This document shows, piece by piece, positions 60,092-64,000 of a DNA stretch of 64,000 nt (positions are counted from its first letter, which is position 1; every line of letters begins with the position of its first letter). The stretch is from assembly GCF_000830005.1 (NCBI RefSeq), contig NZ_CP010407.1, positions 4,321,001 to 4,385,000 of the forward strand, in the 5' to 3' direction. The translations under genes and the position numbers were made by a program. Under the pieces are notes generated by a model. It was not told the DNA's origin, searched no databases, and saw nothing but the letters and a program-made list of their open reading frames with translations. The stretch comes from Streptomyces vietnamensis (GTDB lineage Bacteria > Actinomycetota > Actinomycetes > Streptomycetales > Streptomycetaceae).

Positions 60092-61273
60092 TCAGGCCGT
60101 GGCCCCGACGGGGGTGCGCAGGACGCGGCGGGGGCGGGTCGGGATGCCGAGCTTCGGGTTGGCGACGCCCCAGGCCGCGCCCTTGCAGATCAGCTCCTTG
60201 TAGCGGGCGGCGAGTCGGCCGGTCAGGGCCGCGCTGACCGAGCGGTCGTCGGCGGTGACGTACTGGATCAGGCCGTCCCTGCGGCCCAGCGAGATGCACT
60301 GGTTGAAGTAGCGCAGCGGCGTCTTCGGGAGCTTCCCGCCCGTCAGGCGGGCCGCGATGGCGTCGGCCGCCTGCCAGGCCATCGGGGTGCCCGAGGCGCA
60401 CGACATCCGCAGCGGCTTGTCGCCCGGACCCATCGCCAGGGCCGCGTCGCCGACGGCGTACACGTCAGGGTGGGAGACCGAGCGCATCGTCTCGTCCACC
60501 ATGATCTGGCCGTTCTCGGCGACCTCCAGGGTGGTGGCCCGCGCGATCGGGTGCACCGCGAAGCCGGTGGTCCAGACGGTGACCGCGGCCGGGATCGTCT
60601 TGCCGTCGGCCGTGGTCACGTGGTCCGCCTCGACCGCGGTGACGGCGGTGTGCTCGTACGCCGTGATGCCGAGGCCGGCGAAGACCTTCCGTACGTGCGC
60701 ACGGCCCTTGTCCGAGAGCCAGTCGCCGAGCCCGCCGCGGGCCGCGAGCGCGACGTCCAGGTCCGGGCGGGCCTCGGCGATCTCCGTGGCGGCCTCCAGG
60801 CCGGTGAGGCCGCCGCCGACGACGACCACGGACTGCCCGGCCTCCAGGGCGGCCAGGCGCTCGCGCAGCCGGAGCGCGCCGGGGCGGCTGGAGATCTCGT
60901 GGGCGTGCTCGGCGGTGCCGGGGACGCCCTGGGTGTTCCAGCCGCTGCCGAGGGCGTAGACGAGGGTGTCGTACGCGAGTTCCTCGGCGCCGTTCGCGCC
61001 CTCGACCGTGACCGTCCTGCGGTCGGCGTCGACGGCGGTCACCCTCGCGAGCTTCAGCTCGACGCCGGTGCCGGCGAACATCTCGCTGAAGGGCCGGGGC
61101 GTGAGCTCCTGGCCGACCGCCAGCTGGTGCAGCCTGACCCGCTCGACGAAGTCGGGCTCGGCGTTGACGAGGGTGATGGCCACGTCCTCGCGGTGGAGCT
61201 GCTTGGCGAGGCGCCCGGCGGCGATGGCTCCGGTGTAGCCGGCCCCGAGGACGATGATCCGGTGCTGCTGCAT
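60092..61273 (-). CDS. NAD(P)/FAD-dependent oxidoreductase (NDH-2-like)
   Basis: 393 residues from ATG 61273. FAD motif IIVLGAGYTGAIAAGRLA, NAD motif VVVVGGGLTGLEAATEIAE near residue 150, second FAD motif DVYAVGDAALA near 275. The class resembles type II NADH dehydrogenases and other two-dinucleotide-binding flavoproteins, without a clear C-terminal membrane anchor. The adjacent upstream gene is an ECF41 sigma factor; ECF41 genes are typically linked with a carboxymuconolactone decarboxylase, oxidoreductase or epimerase that they control (established knowledge), so this is its probable target. Confidence 0.92.
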   Translation of the reverse strand: MQQHRIIVLGAGYTGAIAAGRLAKQLHREDVAITLVNAEPDFVERVRLHQLAVGQELTPRPFSEMFAGTGVELKLARVTAVDADRRTVTVEGANGAEELAYDTLVYALGSGWNTQGVPGTAEHAHEISSRPGALRLRERLAALEAGQSVVVVGGGLTGLEAATEIAEARPDLDVALAARGGLGDWLSDKGRAHVRKVFAGLGITAYEHTAVTAVEADHVTTADGKTIPAAVTVWTTGFAVHPIARATTLEVAENGQIMVDETMRSVSHPDVYAVGDAALAMGPGDKPLRMSCASGTPMAWQAADAIAARLTGGKLPKTPLRYFNQCISLGRRDGLIQYVTADDRSVSAALTGRLAARYKELICKGAAWGVANPKLGIPTRPRRVLRTPVGATA

Positions 61274-61320
61274 GTGCCTGCTCCTGTCTGGGCGAGGGTC
61301 TCGCGCGGTTTCGCCCCTTG

Positions 61321-61347
61321 AACCGGGCGGCCCGGCGATTCCTGACA
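61321..61347 (-). promoter_or_regulatory. possible ECF41 promoter upstream of the oxidoreductase
   Basis: On the minus strand TGTCAGG (61347-61341) is followed after 15 bp by CGGTT (61325-61321), about 48 bp before the ATG. ECF41 target promoters begin with TGTCA; the -10 region differs from the published CGTC type, so this is tentative. Confidence 0.35.
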
Positions 61348-61387
61348 GGTGTGGGGTGTGAGCTGGGTCACATGGAGTGGGCGGGGG

Positions 61388-62335
61388 TCAGAAGGCCGCC
61401 GTCAGCAGGGGCTCTCCGTGGTCCGTGGCCGCCCAGTGCCTCGTCGCACGCTCCAGCTTGTCCGGGTTCACCTGGTTGCGGAAGGCGGTGATGCCCTCGG
61501 CCGTGACCTCCAGGCACATGATGCCGACGACCCGGCCGTCGAGCACCGCGACCGCGGCGGGGACGCCGTTGGCGGTCGTCGCGTAGACGTCGGGCGAACC
61601 GCCGATGACCTTCCGCTTGGCGGTACTGGGCTTGAACAGGCCCCGCATGAACGTCGCGACCGCGAGCGCGCCCTCGAACGCCCTGGCGCGCGCCGGGACC
61701 TTGCCGCCGCCGTCGCCGATCGCGATGGCGTCGCCCGTGAGCAGCCGTACGAGCGGCTCGGTACGGCCGCTGGTGGCGGCCGCGAGGAACTCCTCGACGA
61801 TCCGCCGGGCCTCGGCCTCGTCGATCTCCGTACGGGCCTTGCCGGCGGCGACGTGCTTCTTCGCGCGGTGGAAGATCTGCTGGCTGGCGGCCTCGGTGAT
61901 GTCGAGGATCTCGGCGATCTCCCGGTGCGGGTAGTCGAAGGCCTCCCGCAGCACGTACACCGCGCGTTCGTTGGGGGAGAGGCGCTCCATGACGGCGAGG
62001 ACCGCGTACGAGACCGATTCGCGCTGCTCGGCGGTGTCGGCGGGGCCGAGCATCGGGTCGCCGACGAGCAGCGGCTCCGGCAGCCACTCGCCCACGTACG
62101 TCTCGCGGCGGGCGCGGGCCGAGGTGAGCTGGTTGAGGCACAGGTTGGTGAGGACCTTCGTCAGCCAGGCCTCGGGGACCTCGATGCGGTCGACGTCGGC
62201 GGCCTGCCAGCGCAGGAACGTGTCCTGCACGGCGTCCTCGGCCTCGCTCGCCGAGCCGAGGAGACGGTAGGCGATCGCCTCCAGGCGGGGCCTGGAGGCC
62301 TCGAAGCGGTCCACGTCGCTCAAGGTCAGAGGCAT
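61388..62335 (-). CDS. ECF41-type RNA polymerase sigma factor with SnoaL-like C-terminal domain
   Basis: 315 residues from ATG 62335. Sigma region 2 (RLEAIAYRLLGSASEAEDAV, QDTFLRWQAADV) and region 4 (RAVYVLREAFDYPHREIAEI, LDITEAASQQIFHRAKKH) are followed by a C-terminal domain of about 120 residues with the ECF41 hallmarks DGGGKV and NPDKL. In this group the C-terminal extension replaces a separate anti-sigma factor and tunes activity. Its neighbour 114 bp downstream is the flavoprotein expected as its target. Confidence 0.95.
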   Translation of the reverse strand: MPLTLSDVDRFEASRPRLEAIAYRLLGSASEAEDAVQDTFLRWQAADVDRIEVPEAWLTKVLTNLCLNQLTSARARRETYVGEWLPEPLLVGDPMLGPADTAEQRESVSYAVLAVMERLSPNERAVYVLREAFDYPHREIAEILDITEAASQQIFHRAKKHVAAGKARTEIDEAEARRIVEEFLAAATSGRTEPLVRLLTGDAIAIGDGGGKVPARARAFEGALAVATFMRGLFKPSTAKRKVIGGSPDVYATTANGVPAAVAVLDGRVVGIMCLEVTAEGITAFRNQVNPDKLERATRHWAATDHGEPLLTAAF

Positions 62336-62426
62336 GGTTCGGATCCTAGTCCGGGCGGGGTGCGCGGCGGCAGGGCGGCGAGGCCCCGCCGTGTCCGCAA
62401 GCGCTTCCCCTTTTGGGTGAACCTGT

Positions 62427-62442
62427 CTGATTTGCATGTCAG
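62427..62442. promoter_or_regulatory. AT-rich dyad upstream of the antirepressor-like gene
   Basis: CTGA-TT-TGCA-TG-TCAG is an imperfect dyad in an AT-rich island (62410-62455) that is unlike the surrounding sequence. It is 45 bp before the ATG at 62488 and may hold the promoter (TTGGGT and GAATAT) and an operator. Confidence 0.4.
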
Positions 62443-62487
62443 TTGAATATGCCCTCGGCTTAGCTTGCCCGGCGGAGGTGATGATCG

Positions 62488-63312
62488 ATGGATGCGATCG
62501 ACATCGATGACCTGGTGCACGTCGCCACCGGAGCACGACTGCGGCGGCTGACCGCGCCGGACGGGTCCCACTGGTTCCCGGTGGTGGACGTGGCGAAACG
62601 GCTCGGATACGCGGGGACGCGCGAGGCGCTGCGGACCGTGACGCTGCCCGAGGAGTGCCTGGCGGCCGCGCGGGACCTCGACGGGGGCGCGGGGTTCCCC
62701 GGCCGGTCCGCCGGGATCCGGGCGTCGACCCGGATGGTGAGCCTGGAGGGTCTCGTCCAGCTCGTCGGGGCGTGCAGGAGACCGGAGGCCGGACCGTTCC
62801 GGGCGTGGACGGCGGGGGTGGTGGCGGCGGTCCAGCGGTACGGCGGGTACGGGCTCGAACCCTCGCCGGTGCACGCCGGGTTCCTGCTGCCGCCGGAGCT
62901 CGTCGACGTCCTCGTACGGCTCGAGAGCCGGTTCGACGAGCACGTCGAGTACGCCGAGCACGTCGCGTACGCGGAGCTGCTCCGCGAGACCCGGCAGAGC
63001 CTCTCCAGGGTCGCCGACTCCCTGGAGCGCCTCGCCGTGCCCCGCCAGCGCACCGGCGCCGCCGTCGCGCTCACCCCGCAGCAGCTCGTCGAGTCCTGGG
63101 CCATCACCGGGGACATGCGGACGGTCGCCTCCTGCCTGGCGCCCGCGCTCGTCCGGGGCGGGGTGCGCTACCGGCCCCAGGACGTCACCCGCCGCACCGG
63201 CCTCTCCGGCGAACGCGTCCGCGACTGCGTCCGCCTCCTCCTGGAACGCGGCTGCATGCGCGAGGTGGGCCGCCCGGCCCCGGACGGGACCCGCATCTAC
63301 GTGCTGCCGTGA
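62488..63312 (+). CDS. Bro-N (phage antirepressor-like) protein with C-terminal winged-helix region
   Basis: 274 residues from ATG 62488, with GGAGGTG seven bases upstream. The N-terminal 110 residues match Bro-N domains of phage antirepressors (GSHWFPVVDVAKRLGYAGTR, EALRTVTLPEEC and MVSLEGLVQLVGAC). A helical middle with YAEHVEYAEHV-type repeats leads to a C-terminal winged-helix-like part (TPQQLVESWAI, DVTRRTGLSGERVRDCV, LLLERGCMREVG). No other phage genes are present, so it is a domesticated member of a Streptomyces regulator family. Overlaps the convergent neighbour by 16 bp. Confidence 0.88.
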   Translation: MDAIDIDDLVHVATGARLRRLTAPDGSHWFPVVDVAKRLGYAGTREALRTVTLPEECLAAARDLDGGAGFPGRSAGIRASTRMVSLEGLVQLVGACRRPEAGPFRAWTAGVVAAVQRYGGYGLEPSPVHAGFLLPPELVDVLVRLESRFDEHVEYAEHVAYAELLRETRQSLSRVADSLERLAVPRQRTGAAVALTPQQLVESWAITGDMRTVASCLAPALVRGGVRYRPQDVTRRTGLSGERVRDCVRLLLERGCMREVGRPAPDGTRIYVLP

Positions 63313-63719
63313 GCCGCTGCGTCCTGTCCCCGAAAGGCCGGTCCCACCGCCACCACCTGGTACGCGTCCTCGTACACGATCCGCCCCGGGTCCGCCGACT
63401 CCAGGCGTACGCAGGGCACGCCGTGGTCCCGCAGGATGCGCAGGTACGGGGCGACCCGGGCCAGCGCCTCGGTCGCCGTCGGCCGGAACCAGGCGGCGGC
63501 CCCCGGGTTCACCGCCGGGTCGTAGACCGTCGGGTCCACCGCCGTCGGGTTCGGGAAGTGGGCGTCGTACCAGTCGTTCGAGGCGCGCCAGACCGTCCAT
63601 TCCCCGGGGGAGAGCCGGCCCTCCCGGGCCAGGGCGTTGGCCAGGCCGAAGACGCCGGGGTGGTGGCCCCGTGGACTTCTGATCGGGGACTGGAAGCGGA
63701 TGTGGCGGAGACTGGACAT
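63297..63719 (-). CDS. hypothetical protein
   Basis: 140 residues: SSLRHIRFQSPIRSPRGHHP, VFGLANALAREGRLSPGEW, then PVCVRLESADPGRIVYEDAY. Soluble, rich in Pro, Arg and aromatic residues, no motif recognised; it looks like a conserved streptomycete protein of unknown role. The 3' end overlaps the antirepressor-like gene tail to tail by 16 bp. It is divergent from the DUF2797 gene. Confidence 0.7.
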   Translation of the reverse strand: MSSLRHIRFQSPIRSPRGHHPGVFGLANALAREGRLSPGEWTVWRASNDWYDAHFPNPTAVDPTVYDPAVNPGAAAWFRPTATEALARVAPYLRILRDHGVPCVRLESADPGRIVYEDAYQVVAVGPAFRGQDAAAHGST

Positions 63720-63746
63720 CCAGGGAGCCTAGGAGGGGTGGGCGGC

Positions 63747-64000
63747 GTGGAGTGGTGGTGCCGGGGGATCGGCTGGGGCGGCGGGGTGCCCGGGCTGCGG
63801 TGGCGGGGAGGCCGCGTCAGTGCGCTCGCGTACGGGCAGCGGCTCGCCTTCCGGGCCGTCGGGGTCCGGCGGTGTCCCGGGGCCCGGGGGAACCCCTGCC
63901 CCCTGGAGGCCGCCGTCCCCGGGCGGGCCACCGGCGGGCGGTGCCCGGAGTGCGCGCGGCTCGACCGGGCCCACTCCGTCGCGGCCGACACGATCGCGGA
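63747..64000 (+). CDS. DUF2797-like protein (N-terminal part, cut by window end)
   Basis: At least 84 residues from GTG 63747 (GTG 63738 is an alternative nearer the AGGAGG). The start WWCRGIGWGGGVPGLRWRGG and the Cys/Trp-rich block VRRCPGARGNPCPLEAAVPG followed by GRCPECARLDRAHSV match the actinobacterial DUF2797 family as I remember it. The cysteines (RRCPG, NPCPL, RCPEC) suggest a zinc site. The remainder lies outside the window. Function unknown. Confidence 0.78.
   Translation, partial: MEWWCRGIGWGGGVPGLRWRGGRVSALAYGQRLAFRAVGVRRCPGARGNPCPLEAAVPGRATGGRCPECARLDRAHSVAADTIA

Overview
The window reads as a Streptomyces chromosome. It has very high GC, strongly third-position-GC-biased genes, many GTG starts with GTGA/ATGA overlaps, F420-type and DUF families typical of Streptomyces, a subtilisin-inhibitor (SSI) gene and several sigma and anti-sigma type genes. 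The order lpdA, HAD hydrolase, serS, pheA, DyP peroxidase/copper genes, pepP, PP2C phosphatase, SEC-C protein, GDPD, HtrA, tRNA-Ser resembles the conserved core to one side of oriC in S. coelicolor; that placement is from memory and was not checked.

Layout. 0-2.8 kb: a leftward operon (NmrA-like oxidoreductase cut by the window edge, SGNH hydrolase, membrane protein) divergent from a MarR regulator across an operator-like repeat. 2.9-9 kb: a repeat-bearing zinc-ribbon protein, an F420-type oxidoreductase, a Ser/Thr kinase divergent from an ECF-like sigma factor with two secreted paralogues, and KptA with an unknown partner. 9-12.7 kb: MerR regulator, EphD-like hydrolase/SDR fusion and M24 peptidase. 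13-16.5 kb: a four-gene ABC transporter operon. 16.5-24.4 kb: MFS transporter and GntR regulator, lpdA, rhomboid-like protein, HAD hydrolase, serS and pheA, with a cluster of DnaA-box-like sequences between serS and pheA.

24.5-30.8 kb is an extracytoplasmic copper operon (membrane protein, YcnI, Sco, PCuAC, CopC/CopD, DyP peroxidase). 31-41 kb carries an anti-sigma type ATPase, aminopeptidase P, GAF/SpoIIE phosphatase, a prim-pol-like protein, secreted and SEC-C proteins, a second anti-sigma type ATPase, GDPD and an HtrA protease, ending at tRNA-Ser(UGA).

41.4-51.6 kb looks accessory: hypothetical proteins, repeats, a macrodomain protein, a small Asn/Gln-rich secreted protein, and a tightly coupled five-gene operon whose order, domain content and lengths match the mycobacterial igr genes for steroid side-chain removal (FadE29, ChsH2, FadE28, ChsH1, Ltp2). 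From 51.7 kb core-like genes resume: SigE-family sigma factor, acyl-CoA ligase, a giant hybrid histidine-kinase-like protein with a degraded kinase core, an SSI inhibitor with a predicted P1 Glu, tRNA-Ser(GCU), tRNA-Arg(ACG), a DUF6578-like gene with an apparent frameshift, an ECF41-type sigma factor with its flavoprotein neighbour, a Bro-N antirepressor-like protein and a DUF2797 gene cut by the window end.

Most promising second looks: the serS-pheA DnaA-box cluster, the igr-like operon, the kinase/sigma/secreted-paralogue module, the degenerate hybrid kinase with its repeated GRRR motif, and the P1-Glu SSI protein. Coordinates and motifs were read by eye; no database search was possible.
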